Source: Syntrophomonadaceae bacterium
GTDB lineage: Bacteria > Bacillota > Syntrophomonadia > Syntrophomonadales > Syntrophomonadaceae
DNA length: 56,007 nt
Assembly (NCBI GenBank): GCA_012729835.1
Contig: JAAYCK010000083.1
Span: forward strand, 1 to 56,007
Direction of reading: 5' to 3'
The first letter of the stretch is position 1, and every line of letters starts with the position of its first letter. Below, piece by piece: positions 16,338-26,300 of this stretch. The translations under genes were made by a program, and so were the position numbers. The notes beneath the pieces are model-generated. The model saw only the letters and a program-made list of their open reading frames with translations, had not been told where the DNA came from and ran no database searches.

Positions 16338-18608
16338 TCACTTACACCGTGTCTTGTAATACCATTCAATCTGCTCGTCACATATCCTGATCAGCTCTTC
16401 GCGATCTTCCAGGGTAAGCCTTCTCCATAAAGATGGTACAAAAGCCACCCGATTAAGATCTTTCCTGTGTTCCAGGAAATATTTGCGTTCAAACTTCTCA
16501 AAAGGCATGTCCAGCATTACCCGCGTTATTTGCAAATCATTCAATTCCTTAACCCGGCTCATGACCATACTGGAGACTTCCACGGTCAAGCCACAGTCTG
16601 CCCGTTCTTCATAAAAAGACCGAAAATAAGCAATCAGCGCATTCAAATCAACTTGTCCCTTATCATCAACCAGTTTGAGCATGCCTCTCATCATTACCGG
16701 TTTGTAGGAGGCGGCCATGGCGCGGGACTTTACATAGGCGACAAAGTCCTCTTTGATTTGGTCAGGATCACGGGCCGGAATATTAAGCTGTCTGCGAATA
16801 TCATCCAAACGCTCCCGCTGAAAATACCGGTGCAGAACCCTGCCCATTGGCAATTCCAGATCAGGTCCTGGCGTAATTCTACCCTCTTCCACCCAGCGAC
16901 GGGCAGTCGCATCATCGACATACAACTCCATGGCCAGTTCATGCAAAGACATCATATCCTTTATTTCTTCCTGCCAATCAAATAAATCCACAATTTCATA
17001 ATCCCGGACAAAAATATTGTGCGGCAGGATGGTATCCGGTTTTTCACCGGCCTGCAGGCGATGTTGTTCTTCCTCCAATGTTTCACGTGGAGCCAAAACG
17101 AGCGCGCCCGGGCGGTACTCCTTAACCTTGAGTAACCGATGCAGGTTTATGGAATGATTATGTCGGGCACTGTTGTCAATAAAGTCAAAAACCAGCAAAG
17201 CCTCTTTTCCCGGCGCCCTTCGTGTGCCTCTGCCGAGTTGCTGCAGGTATATCACCCGGGACAAGGTGGGTCGGGCCATAAATATAACTGCCGTCTCGGG
17301 ACTATCCCAACCCTCATTCAGAATATCGCAGGCACATAATACACGAATCACTCCGTCACTGTATTGCTGCAAGACTGACTCTCGGTCAGTTTTATTCATG
17401 CGGCCCTCCACCACAAAGGCCTTGATCCCGGCTTCTCGAAATAATTCTGCCACTTCTTCAGCATGGTTAACACTGGCACAGAAGACCACGGCCTTCTCGC
17501 CAGGCACATGGCTGAGATAGGTTTCTACTATCAAGCGGTTTCGTTCCGGAACATGGATAACCTGATCCAGATCCCGGTAGTTGTATTTTACTCCATTAAA
17601 ACGGACCCTGGTAAAGTCGATGTTGGTCTTAACCCGCACACAACGGATTGGAACCAGTTCACCGATCTCCACCGCTGTTTTTAAATCCAACCGGTGGGCT
17701 TCGTTCTGGAAGATCTCCATGATAGATTCCTGGTCATGCCGCTCGGGAGTGGCCGTCATTCCCAGGAGAAAACGAGGTGTGAAATAGGATATTACCTTAC
17801 GATAACCGGATGCGGCAGCATGATGAGCTTCATCAATAATTATGTACCCGAATTCATCAGGCCTAAATGCCTGCAAGTGAGACTGTAAACCTTGAATGCT
17901 GGTTATTATCACATCGGCAGAGGTACCACGGTTGTAGTCAATAATCTCCGTCTGTGCTTCCGGCCACAGTTCTTGAAACTTCTGCCGGGCCTGCTTCAGT
18001 AGTTCCACGGTGTGAGCCACAAACAGAGTTTTTAAGCCCATTCTTTTGGCATCTAGAACTGCTGTAGTGGTCTTACCCGTTCCCTGGGCATCGGCCACCA
18101 GTGCTATGGTATTATACCCCTCCCGCAATTCCTGCAAGCAATACAATGTCTCAACCTGGTGCGGACGCAGTTCGAGATAAGCCCCTCTTTGCCTGGGCAA
18201 ATAATCAGCGGAGATTTGAAAATGGGTACTTTGGCCCAAAAACTGGACCAACTCGGATTTTACCCGTTCAGGATCATTAATCAGTTGCCGGTAAGTCCAA
18301 ATGTAAACCCTCCAGCCCAAGTAGGTGAGGCTGTTGCGTTTCAACAAGTCATCCAGGTATTTATCCAAGGAAACCAGGGCCGGATTGTGCCACTGTTCTC
18401 CATCTATCTCGATAGCAAACCGCTCCAACGGAGTTTTCAAAGCGTAATCAATATACCGATTATCACCATAGATGTCCTGAAAAGGATATTCATTAATCAA
18501 ATACTGTACCCGATCAAGGCCAAAGGTATCAGCAAATAGCTCAACAAACGCATCCTCAGCTGGTGAGGCGGCGTCCACCGCCGTAAGGTTATTTTCGCTG
18601 AAATCCAT
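16338..18608 (-). CDS. Nuclease-helicase: DUF559/Vsr-like N-terminus plus SF2 DEAD/DEAH helicase
   Basis: 756 residues. The first 120 hold a restriction-endonuclease-like fold: R-Y-I-D54-Y, then A-I-E67-I-D-G-E-Q-W-H-N-P, as in DUF559/Vsr nucleases. An SF2 core follows: A-D-A-Q-G-T-G-K-T-T (Walker A), I-I-I-D-E-A-H-H-A (motif II), G-M-T-A-T-P-E-R (motif III), and motif VI Q-L-G-R-G-T-R-R. About 250 C-terminal residues are unassigned. This arrangement resembles type III/I restriction R subunits and helicases from defence islands, but no methylase is nearby. Start ATG has GGGAG upstream. It is 29 bp downstream of the HIT gene in the same direction, so the two are very probably co-transcribed. 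DNA or RNA target unknown. Confidence 0.85.
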   Translation of the reverse strand: MDFSENNLTAVDAASPAEDAFVELFADTFGLDRVQYLINEYPFQDIYGDNRYIDYALKTPLERFAIEIDGEQWHNPALVSLDKYLDDLLKRNSLTYLGWRVYIWTYRQLINDPERVKSELVQFLGQSTHFQISADYLPRQRGAYLELRPHQVETLYCLQELREGYNTIALVADAQGTGKTTTAVLDAKRMGLKTLFVAHTVELLKQARQKFQELWPEAQTEIIDYNRGTSADVIITSIQGLQSHLQAFRPDEFGYIIIDEAHHAAASGYRKVISYFTPRFLLGMTATPERHDQESIMEIFQNEAHRLDLKTAVEIGELVPIRCVRVKTNIDFTRVRFNGVKYNYRDLDQVIHVPERNRLIVETYLSHVPGEKAVVFCASVNHAEEVAELFREAGIKAFVVEGRMNKTDRESVLQQYSDGVIRVLCACDILNEGWDSPETAVIFMARPTLSRVIYLQQLGRGTRRAPGKEALLVFDFIDNSARHNHSINLHRLLKVKEYRPGALVLAPRETLEEEQHRLQAGEKPDTILPHNIFVRDYEIVDLFDWQEEIKDMMSLHELAMELYVDDATARRWVEEGRITPGPDLELPMGRVLHRYFQRERLDDIRRQLNIPARDPDQIKEDFVAYVKSRAMAASYKPVMMRGMLKLVDDKGQVDLNALIAYFRSFYEERADCGLTVEVSSMVMSRVKELNDLQITRVMLDMPFEKFERKYFLEHRKDLNRVAFVPSLWRRLTLEDREELIRICDEQIEWYYKTRCK

Positions 18609-18637
18609 AATTCTTACTCCCGCCCCAACAGGATAGC

Positions 18638-19003
18638 CTAATATATCCTTTTATCAGGGATTACCCCCCGAACACCCCCGCGCGGGTTATCAACATCACC
18701 TTTATAGCGAGGAATTAGATGAATATGCAGATGAAAAACAGTTTGTCCGGCAGCTTCGCCGCAGTTTACCCCAATATTATAGGCATCTGGCTGAAAACGC
18801 TGATCCAAAAAAACTTTACACTCTTCTAACAGATCATTTATGGCTTGTCGTTCCTCACGACTACTATCCCAGTAATCAACTACATGCCTATAGGGAATGA
18901 TCAGCATATGACCTTCATTAACCGGATAACGATCGAAAATGGCATAGGCCAGGTTGTTAGATAATATAACCTGGTCAGGACTGCAAAATGGGCAAACTGG
19001 CAT
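18638..19003 (-). CDS. HIT-family protein paired with the nuclease-helicase
   Basis: 121 residues with the histidine triad H91-L-H93-I-H95-L, and an N-terminal C4-P-F-C7 pair that in many HIT proteins binds zinc. HIT enzymes hydrolyse or transfer nucleotidyl groups. The C-terminus ends G-G-V-R-G-V-I-P-D-K-R-I-Y, a tail I associate with HIT proteins found next to helicases. The gap to the helicase start is 29 bp. A joint role in nucleic-acid repair or defence is inference. Confidence 0.85.
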   Translation of the reverse strand: MPVCPFCSPDQVILSNNLAYAIFDRYPVNEGHMLIIPYRHVVDYWDSSREERQAINDLLEECKVFLDQRFQPDAYNIGVNCGEAAGQTVFHLHIHLIPRYKGDVDNPRGGVRGVIPDKRIY

Positions 19004-19084
19004 ACTATAATGTCACTCTTTTCTATAACAGCGAATTCCAGTATTTTATCGATCAACGTATGTATGTGCTTCTAATACGGGTTT

Positions 19085-19279
19085 TTATGCGTATTTCTTA
19101 ACGATGTCGATTATTGCGTCACCATATTTCTTACACTTTACCTCGCCAAAACCCGGGACTTTCATTAATTCTTCAATAGTACTGGGCATTAGTTCAATTA
19201 TGTGGCTTAGGAGCTTGCTTTGTTTCTCTGTTAAGTGGGCATAAATCAAATTCCCATTATATTCAGTAACTACAACCAT
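19085..19279 (-). CDS. Small HRDC-like protein
   Basis: 64 residues, mostly one HRDC-type helical domain (P-S-T-I-E-E-L-M-K-V-P-G-F-G-E-V-K-C-K-K-Y-G-D), which in RecQ helicases and RNase D binds nucleic acid. The ATG at 19279 has no good ribosome site, and no longer helicase frame lies upstream. It is thus either a free-standing HRDC protein or the stranded C-terminus of a RecQ-like gene. It precedes the HIT-helicase pair by 81 bp in the same direction. Confidence 0.55.
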   Translation of the reverse strand: MVVVTEYNGNLIYAHLTEKQSKLLSHIIELMPSTIEELMKVPGFGEVKCKKYGDAIIDIVKKYA

Positions 19280-19718
19280 CTTCGGTTTTGTTGATTTACT
19301 AGGAATCCTGTTTGTTTGGCTGCAGTTGTATTATTTTTATTGAGGTATCCTATTTCTGTTGATACTAGGTTCATACAGCAACACCTTTCGCTAATATTTT
19401 CATTATATGCCATTCAAAAGCAGTCAGCTATGAATTTATTGTGTACCAGAAGTTTGTTTTAGAGTATCAATTTGACGGATGACGTCATTCCTGCTCTTGC
19501 AATCGATAATGCACTGGGGAAACTGATATTCGTTCATGATGAGAGATATGAAGGCGGCGGGATTCAGGAAAAAACAATATGCGCTTGAGCCAGCGGAGGA
19601 TGATCACTATCGCTCCAGAAACAATGAAATAGTACCCTTGTCATTTGTTTTTCTGTAATACAGGAGACCATAATCATGATATATTAATAGCAACATTTAC
19701 TAGAAGTGGTGATCATTT
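19280..19718. other. 440-bp interval with no clear gene
   Basis: Only short frames: a readable 38-codon stretch near 19470-19585 (D-D-V-I-P-A-L-A-I-D-N-A-L-G) without start or ribosome site, and a 40-codon frame from ATG at 19536. They may be remnants of lost genes; I see no firm match. Confidence 0.4.
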
Positions 19719-19763
19719 ATTTCTCAGCATGATAAAGGAAGCCCTCAACTAAAAAACCAGACC

Positions 19764-21302
19764 TTGCCATCAGCCTTTAAACAGCCGGAACAGACTCAAT
19801 CACCCGGAGGTTCAGATTCGATGGCCTTAATCCAGCGGGCCAGGCTGGCTCCTCAATCGTTGACACCGGCTGCTGTAATGCAACTCCAAAAGGCAGTCGG
19901 CAATCAGGCCGTCTGCCAGCTCATGCGGGAAATCGAGGCGATGGCTCCTCAATCCGGGCAAGAACGAAAAATGAAATATTCAAACGACGACACAGCGCTT
20001 TCTTTGAATAGCCCTTTACCGGCGGGTGACAATAGCAAAGGGCTCAGTCTTCCTGCCCAAAGAAAACTCTATGCTCAGAAACAGGTAAGCTCACCCGGCA
20101 ATCCGGTGATTCAAATGAAATTAGAAGAGGTTATGGTAACTGGCATAACCCATTTGGTCGAAATGCATGGCAAGTCCCTGTTTAAGAGCGAAGAAGCTGA
20201 GGAATTAGAACAAGGCGACAGCGTTACCATTGAGACTACTGAAAAGGTGAGATCACGGCGCGGACCCAACCAGGAATTATTCAGAGAAGATGATAAAAAG
20301 CGGGGAACCCATATATATCGCTGGTATAAGGTGAAAAAGATTGGTGAGTCGGAGGAGAGCCGCAATCTCTACATTCGGGAAGACACCTTTATTACGGGAA
20401 TACCCAAAAAGGACATGGCGTCCTATATCGGGGATTCCCCGCCCTCCTTAAATGCCCGGCCGGGTAAGAAAGACGCCAAACCCAGAAGCCCGGAGTCAAG
20501 GGCTTTGGACCGCTTTACCCGGGCATATTGGATTCCGATGATAGAAAATGATAAGCATAAGCATAATTTTACTCCCCATATCGCGACAATGATCCTGGGA
20601 AGCGAGATCTATGCATCAGGTAATACCGGCGATAGGGCAATTCCCAAGGATAATGATTGGAATATGGAATTTGTTGAGTTTGTTAACAAAAATGATTATT
20701 TGCTCGGCAAGAGAAAAGATCAGATTAAAAAGCGCAGTAAGCTCAAAACGAAATTGAAGGCCCAGGGAGAGGGCAGGTATAAGCCTCCCGGCGTAATGGA
20801 TCATGACGCCATGCAAATAATTGGCTCCGCGATAAAAGAGCCGCAAAGTGTAAAATTTATCGGCATGGAACAAAAAGGGCCGACCAAACACGGGGAAATG
20901 CTTTTACAGGATGTTTTGCATGAAAAAAAACCGAGAAACAAGGATCGGGATTTAGGCATGCCAAGGACTCGACTCCAACAACAGCATATTTCCGGTGTCC
21001 TACTCGATTGCCTTTTCTGCCATTGGGCGCATGCGATTTTTAACGAAATAATAGGACCGCAGATGGGTTTACAGATTACCACGTCGGGAACTCATGGCGG
21101 CATACCATCAAAATGGAAGGCTCCGGATTGGCTGTTCAATGATAAAGGAGCCTGGAGCGTTTTTGTGAAAAAACTCGATGAGAATAAGGTTAAGTACAAT
21201 AAGAAAAACCTGGAGGAAGGCTACGTAATAGTAGAAAAATCCTCTTCAGAGAGAATGGAACTGCCGGACGAATCGGATTCCGAGCTTGAAAACATCGATT
21301 AA
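19764..21302 (+). CDS. Orphan polymorphic-toxin-like protein with a deaminase-type C-terminal domain
   Basis: 512 residues from TTG. The frame is open back to 19713 (a non-standard ATT at 19719 would add S-Q-H-D-K-G-S-P); the first ATG is at 19821. Residues 20-60 carry L-I-Q-R-A-R-L-A-P and L-Q-K-A-V-G-N-Q-A-V-C-Q-L-M, a motif common at the N-terminus of proteins linked to extracellular contractile injection systems and DUF4157; the DUF4157 metalloprotease itself is absent. P-V-I-Q-M at 114-118 resembles the repeated P-V-I-Q-R joint of such leaders. The C-terminal domain has K-H376-G-E378-M-L-L and, 38 residues on, D-C416-L-F-C419-H, the H-x-E plus C-x2-C zinc and proton-shuttle signature of the cytidine/adenosine deaminase fold. 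I infer a nucleotide- or nucleic-acid-deaminating toxin. No immunity gene or secretion apparatus is visible. Confidence 0.6.
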   Translation: MPSAFKQPEQTQSPGGSDSMALIQRARLAPQSLTPAAVMQLQKAVGNQAVCQLMREIEAMAPQSGQERKMKYSNDDTALSLNSPLPAGDNSKGLSLPAQRKLYAQKQVSSPGNPVIQMKLEEVMVTGITHLVEMHGKSLFKSEEAEELEQGDSVTIETTEKVRSRRGPNQELFREDDKKRGTHIYRWYKVKKIGESEESRNLYIREDTFITGIPKKDMASYIGDSPPSLNARPGKKDAKPRSPESRALDRFTRAYWIPMIENDKHKHNFTPHIATMILGSEIYASGNTGDRAIPKDNDWNMEFVEFVNKNDYLLGKRKDQIKKRSKLKTKLKAQGEGRYKPPGVMDHDAMQIIGSAIKEPQSVKFIGMEQKGPTKHGEMLLQDVLHEKKPRNKDRDLGMPRTRLQQQHISGVLLDCLFCHWAHAIFNEIIGPQMGLQITTSGTHGGIPSKWKAPDWLFNDKGAWSVFVKKLDENKVKYNKKNLEEGYVIVEKSSSERMELPDESDSELENID

Positions 21303-21404
21303 GGTGATTAACTCAGGTTCGCACGAAACAGGTTCAAGGAAATGGAGAGAGATTAGAATATAGTGGTTTCATTAAACGTATAAGATTGCCGCACTACGCA
21401 AGCG

Positions 21405-22532
21405 CTAAACATATTGTTCATCATATTTCAATAAACCCGGGCTAGGTGTTACCTTCATCCAATTCATGGCGGCGAGATTACGTATAGACAGTGCTACATC
21501 GATTTCCTGTAAAGGCGGGCGTCTGCGTTGTTTCCACTCCATAACGGCCTTTAGAACGTCTTCTTCGCGGGGTATGTTACCGTCGTCCGTAAGTTGATCT
21601 GCCGAAAAAAGAACCGTGGCTAGTATTTCGGCCTGGCTGGTATCAACTCGCATGAAGAGATCTACCACCCGGTCAATTATGCCGTTCCATTTGCTATAAT
21701 GCTCCAACAATTGTTTACGGATATTGCCGTATGCCGGGCCAACTTCGATCCTTAGCATATTTCCTGAGGATTTTTCAGATAAAAGATTTCTATTCACCAA
21801 TATAGTCTCTAACTCTTTAAGTTGTGGTGAAAATGGTCCATAGCTGCTCTTTTGATGATTCAAGCCGGTGGGTATCCCCTCCCGCGATGCGACAAAAGCG
21901 ATCTTTTGAAAAATGGTTCTGCCTACCGGATAATGATAGGGTTGCTGTTCCAGGCGATAGAGAATTTCCACTAACATTAGCCAACCATCCTTAAGACGTT
22001 GGTTACCGTTGCTTGTCAATGGTTCAGTAGTTTTCGGCTTATTAGCTTCGTATTGAATAGCCAAGCATTCTAAATCATCTATAGTAAGTGAGCCATCGGG
22101 CGCATATAATTCAGCTTCAATATCCATTTGCTTCAAATAGTAAAAAATAATCGGGCCAACTACCTTCCATTCCAGTTGACCATTCCCGCAACCCAATGGC
22201 GGAACGGCAATAGAACTAACTCCCCAGTCCTTATAATGGCTTACAATGTACTCCATACCCCTTTCGATATCCTGTAATTGGGATACCGAACGCCAATGGT
22301 CTTTGGTCGGGAAATTAATTATATATGGAGATATTAGCCCCTTGTATATATAAGGCTGACCCGGTTTTACCTCATTATTATTGCATCTTTGCTGGTAATC
22401 CAAATACATGTTAGGAAACATCTTTTTAAACTGCAAAGCCAAGCCTTTGCCCATTACCCCGACACAATTCACCGTATTGACCAGAGCCTGAGCCTGCGAT
22501 TTAAACATATCTCCAAAAACCAGCTTAATCAT
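21405..22532 (-). CDS. darG: DarG antitoxin: macrodomain ADP-ribosyl-hydrolase
   Basis: 375 residues. The N-terminal 155 are a macrodomain: I-K-L-V-F-G-D-M-F, A-L-V-N-T-V-N-C-V-G-V-M-G-K-G-L-A-L, and I-A-V-P-P-L-G-C-G-N-G-Q-L-E-W. DarG macrodomains remove ADP-ribose from DNA thymidine, reversing DarT. The C-terminal 200 residues match the usual second domain that binds and blocks DarT. The gene is 8 bp downstream of darT, so toxin precedes antitoxin, the common order. It converges on the orphan toxin gene. Confidence 0.92.
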   Translation of the reverse strand: MIKLVFGDMFKSQAQALVNTVNCVGVMGKGLALQFKKMFPNMYLDYQQRCNNNEVKPGQPYIYKGLISPYIINFPTKDHWRSVSQLQDIERGMEYIVSHYKDWGVSSIAVPPLGCGNGQLEWKVVGPIIFYYLKQMDIEAELYAPDGSLTIDDLECLAIQYEANKPKTTEPLTSNGNQRLKDGWLMLVEILYRLEQQPYHYPVGRTIFQKIAFVASREGIPTGLNHQKSSYGPFSPQLKELETILVNRNLLSEKSSGNMLRIEVGPAYGNIRKQLLEHYSKWNGIIDRVVDLFMRVDTSQAEILATVLFSADQLTDDGNIPREEDVLKAVMEWKQRRRPPLQEIDVALSIRNLAAMNWMKVTPSPGLLKYDEQYV

Positions 22533-22540
22533 GTTGCCTC

Positions 22541-23131
22541 CTACAATAAAAACATATGTTCGCTTATTATTATATTACCGGTAAAGCCAGTATCCATCAA
22601 TCTTTTCCTGGCTATTCTCCCCGAAACATAAACACCGTCTATATAGGCTGAATCAATGCGGTTGGGTACCAATACCTCAGCACACTTAATAGATTTATGC
22701 TGCCATTCGGTAATTTGGTCAAGATGAGTCCAGTATTCACTGAAAACTAATTCGCCATCCACCCTTCTTAACCCTTCTGGACTGGGATAAAATGCAGCAT
22801 AACCACTTGCCGCGTTCTGATCAGTCACCACGGCACCAGCTATATCCAAAACCTCGGTACTGATGCATAAAACGCATAGTTCTTGATGGAGGTTCTTTCG
22901 TAGATACATCATAGGATTGCGTGCACATATATACAGATTGGCATAATCATGCAACCATTTACCCGTCGGCAGCTTCTTATTTTTTCTCCGTTCCTGCACA
23001 TCTTGCAGCGATACGTTTACATGGTCCATTCTATCAGCCAATTTATGCGATAAAATACCGTGCTCCATAATAGAAGGAACATTAACAATCGGAGTTATAT
23101 AATGGAGTTCTGATAAATCCCTTCTATTCAT
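22541..23131 (-). CDS. darT: DarT toxin: DNA ADP-ribosyltransferase
   Basis: 196 residues from the ATG at 23131 (AAGGAAG upstream; a TTG at 23140 is less likely). DUF4433 family: L-H10-Y-I-T-P-I-x-N-V-P-S-I-M-E-H-G-I at the start, N-P-M-M-Y in the middle, and C-A-E152-V-L-V-P, whose glutamate corresponds to the catalytic residue of characterised DarT enzymes. DarT links ADP-ribose from NAD+ to thymidine in a short single-stranded DNA motif and acts in phage defence. All motifs look intact. It is followed directly by darG and preceded by 230 bp containing no gene before the Wadjet operon. Confidence 0.93.
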   Translation of the reverse strand: MNRRDLSELHYITPIVNVPSIMEHGILSHKLADRMDHVNVSLQDVQERRKNKKLPTGKWLHDYANLYICARNPMMYLRKNLHQELCVLCISTEVLDIAGAVVTDQNAASGYAAFYPSPEGLRRVDGELVFSEYWTHLDQITEWQHKSIKCAEVLVPNRIDSAYIDGVYVSGRIARKRLMDTGFTGNIIISEHMFLL

Positions 23132-23350
23132 CCGCAACAACTTCCTTAAAACAAATTATCGGTCAAGAGACCGGACTATTTTATCTCCAAAGTCCTAGCA
23201 GCTCTTTCCCCATTCTTTCCAATTATCCAGTATTCATCGGTGCCCGGCAAATGGAGTTCTCCAGATGACTTGGATCAAAACTAGTTGTTACTGAAAGCTT
23301 GGCAGTAGCATTTACCAAATGTTTCTGCTAAATTATCAATACTGTCCTAT

Positions 23351-23382
23351 CTCTAGAACAGCTCTAGAACAGCTCTAGCTGC
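23351..23382. repeat. Tandem 11-bp repeats over the jetC stop codon
   Basis: CTCTAGAACAG occurs twice in tandem (23351-23361, 23362-23372), followed by a third partial unit. Each unit carries a TAG in the jetC direction, so repeat number would not change the protein end. Confidence 0.6.
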
Positions 23383-26300
23383 TTTTGCTCCCCTAGACTC
23401 CGCAATGCCTCCGGCTCGTGATCCTGAAAGTAGGCATGGCGGATGTCCTGCTGGGTGGCCATAATGTATTTATCGGCACTGGTACTAGGCCGCAGCCGGC
23501 AGCTGTAGACGATGGGAAAGTAGTCCCTGACAAAGCTGCCCTCTGCCAAGGCGGTAAGGGCTATGATCTGAAAGCCCAAGTGTTCGGCGATAAAAAACAC
23601 CGGGTCCAAAACATGCTCGCTGGAGGCCTGGCCGAAGGGGTTATCCAGAATAACTGACCGGTTGCGCTTTATTCCAGGATTGGTGGCCTGCCGTTTCTCG
23701 GCCAGATAGTTTTGAATGCCCAAAAATAGCGCCATATTCTTGCTCCATTTTTCCCCGCCTGACCACTGATTGGAACTCTCCCAGGGGCTGGGGTGGCTGC
23801 TGACCTTGCCATCGGCGGTCACCTTGCGGCATTTGACCTTAATGCTCTTTTCTTTCATGACATTGCGTAAGAGCTGTTGGGGGCGCAGCCATTTTTCGAT
23901 ATCCCGGTGCAGGCGGGCATGGTCTTCATTGCCGCTGTCATCCTTATACTGGTCACTCTCGATCTGGCTTATCATCCAGTCCACATGGCGCCGCAACTCG
24001 CTCTTGCCCTCCTGTTCATCCCAGTAGGGGACCTCAAACAGAAAGATATCTTTCCAGTCTTCTTCGACCTTAACCCGCGTCTTACGGGGAATGATGCGCA
24101 GTTCGCCGGCCATGGTCTGCAAATAGTTATGTAAATAGTTAATGAACTGCTGCAATTCGCGGTCATGCTCGCGCATATCGTCTTCGGCATGGCGAATAGC
24201 CAGAGCAATGCGCTGGCTCAGCCGGCTCTGCCAGCCCAGCACCTCCTGATAATTGTCTCGTAGTTCCAGGCCGTTTAGTACCTTGCGCCGTAGCCGGATG
24301 TCCTTGATTTCCTCCTGACAAAACAGTTCCAGTCGTCGTTTTCGGGAGTGCAGTTCCTCCCGGAGCTGGTTTACCCGAGCGTGCTCTTCCTGCAGCTTTA
24401 AGATATACTGGTTGACTATTCCCATGGTCTGGTAAGAAAAGTCCTGTAGCACACCAGAAGGCAAATCCACCGCGATAACCTTATCCGACAGATATTCGTA
24501 GCGCTCGTTTTTCTTGTCCAATTCGGCCTGAGCCTCGCTGAACCGGTCTCTCTCCGTCTTCAGATTGCTTTCCTGCCGGTTCAGATAATCCTGGCGGATC
24601 CGCAGTTCATCATATTCTTGCTGCAGCTCTTCCCGCACCACTGCCAGCGGCTTGCTGAAGGCAACTGGTTCCGGGTACTTTTCGTAAAACGCCTTCTTCC
24701 GTGTATCAAAACGGTCGCGGGCCACGGCTTGGTTCTTTTCCGCCTGTTTGAGGCCTGGTTCAAGTTTCTTTAGTATCTGCTTCAACTCGGCAATTTGTTG
24801 GAGAAGGCTGTCGATTTCCCGTTCCCCTTCGGGAGGAAACACCATGTCCTCAATAACCAGGACCTCGCAGCTACGCAGCTTGATGGCCAATTGTTCTTCA
24901 TCCTGCTCTTTGGCCCGGCGGGCCTGAGCCAAAATATCCTCCAGGTGTTGGCGCCCCTTTTGCTTCTTATTGAGGGCATCCAGCAAATCCTGCCGCTCCG
25001 CCTCCAGCAGAGAGCGCCCCCGGTCGCCAGCTATCGGGAAGACAGCGGCCACCTCTTTATATATGGTTTGCCCCTGCAAATGCCTGAGTTCTTCGGCGAC
25101 AATCACCAATTCATTCTGCAGTTCCCGGCTTTTCTCCTCGGCTCGTGTTTTCTGCTGCTGTATCCGCTCCTGTTCCGCTGCCAGAATAGGTATCTTTTCC
25201 AGGCATTGCTGCAGTTCCAGACGGGCGCTGTCCCGCTCGCCCTCGTTGCGGATATAATCGTTGGCCTGTCTGATCTGGTTGCTAAAATGAAGCTGTTCCT
25301 CCTGCATGGCGGCAATCTTCCGGGTCAGGCTCTTCAGCAAGCTGGCGAGTTCCTTCTGGCGTTCCTCTGCCTTCCGTATTGCTTGGGCGATCCCTTGACC
25401 CTGTTCATGGAATTCCCGCCAGGCTTCCTGCAAACGTCGATTTTCTTCATAGGGATACTGCTCCAGAAATCCCCTTAACTGCTCCGCCAGCAGCCTCATA
25501 TCCTGTAGTTTTTTCTCCTGTTGTCTACGCTCCGTCCCGGCCTCGCGAGCATTGCGCTCCAGTTCCCGCTTCCAATCGTGAAAGGCTCCTTCCACCAGGT
25601 TGATCTCCCAGCTGCTCGGGAAAACTCGGCGAAGCGCCGGCAAATCGACGGGTGATGTTATTCCCGGGGTGTTGCGGCGATCCAGTATAGCCCGCGCTTC
25701 CTCCTGGGTCAGAACAAATACCGGATGAGTGAGTCGCCCGGCCTGGCGGCCAAGGCGGGTTATCAGACGGTCTGCCTCTGCGGAGTGGCAGACCAGGGTA
25801 ATGGCCCAAAAGGGATAGATCCCGAAGTATTCCTTTTCGGAATGAGCCAGCTGCCGGGCGGCCTTCGCCACATAGGCCGGGCCCAGTTCCAGGTAGCTGA
25901 ACTGCTCGCGCCATTCGCTGATCCAGACCTCAATCACCGGATCAGCCGCATAACAGGTGCTGGGCTCATATAGGCTATGAAGCGCCAGAGCCTGGCTTTC
26001 CTGGAGTATGGCCCGTTCTTTTAAGGCATGCAGGTTCTCCAGCGCTCCATCCAGATGGCTCTGAATGGTACTTTGCTGAGTATAGACGGAATGCAGCGCA
26101 TAGAGTTCGGGGTTCAGTTCCTTTATGCTTTGTAACAGGCCTTCCTGTTGCTTTTCGATATGGTCCAGAACCTGCTTGATGCTAGCTTCTTCCAGCAGGA
26201 TTTTTTGCAGCTCCGGTCGCAAGCGTTCCAGTTCTTCCCGGAGTTGCTGTTCTTCTTCCTGCATCTGCAGCTCCAGCAGTTGATTCTGTCCGCGATCACG

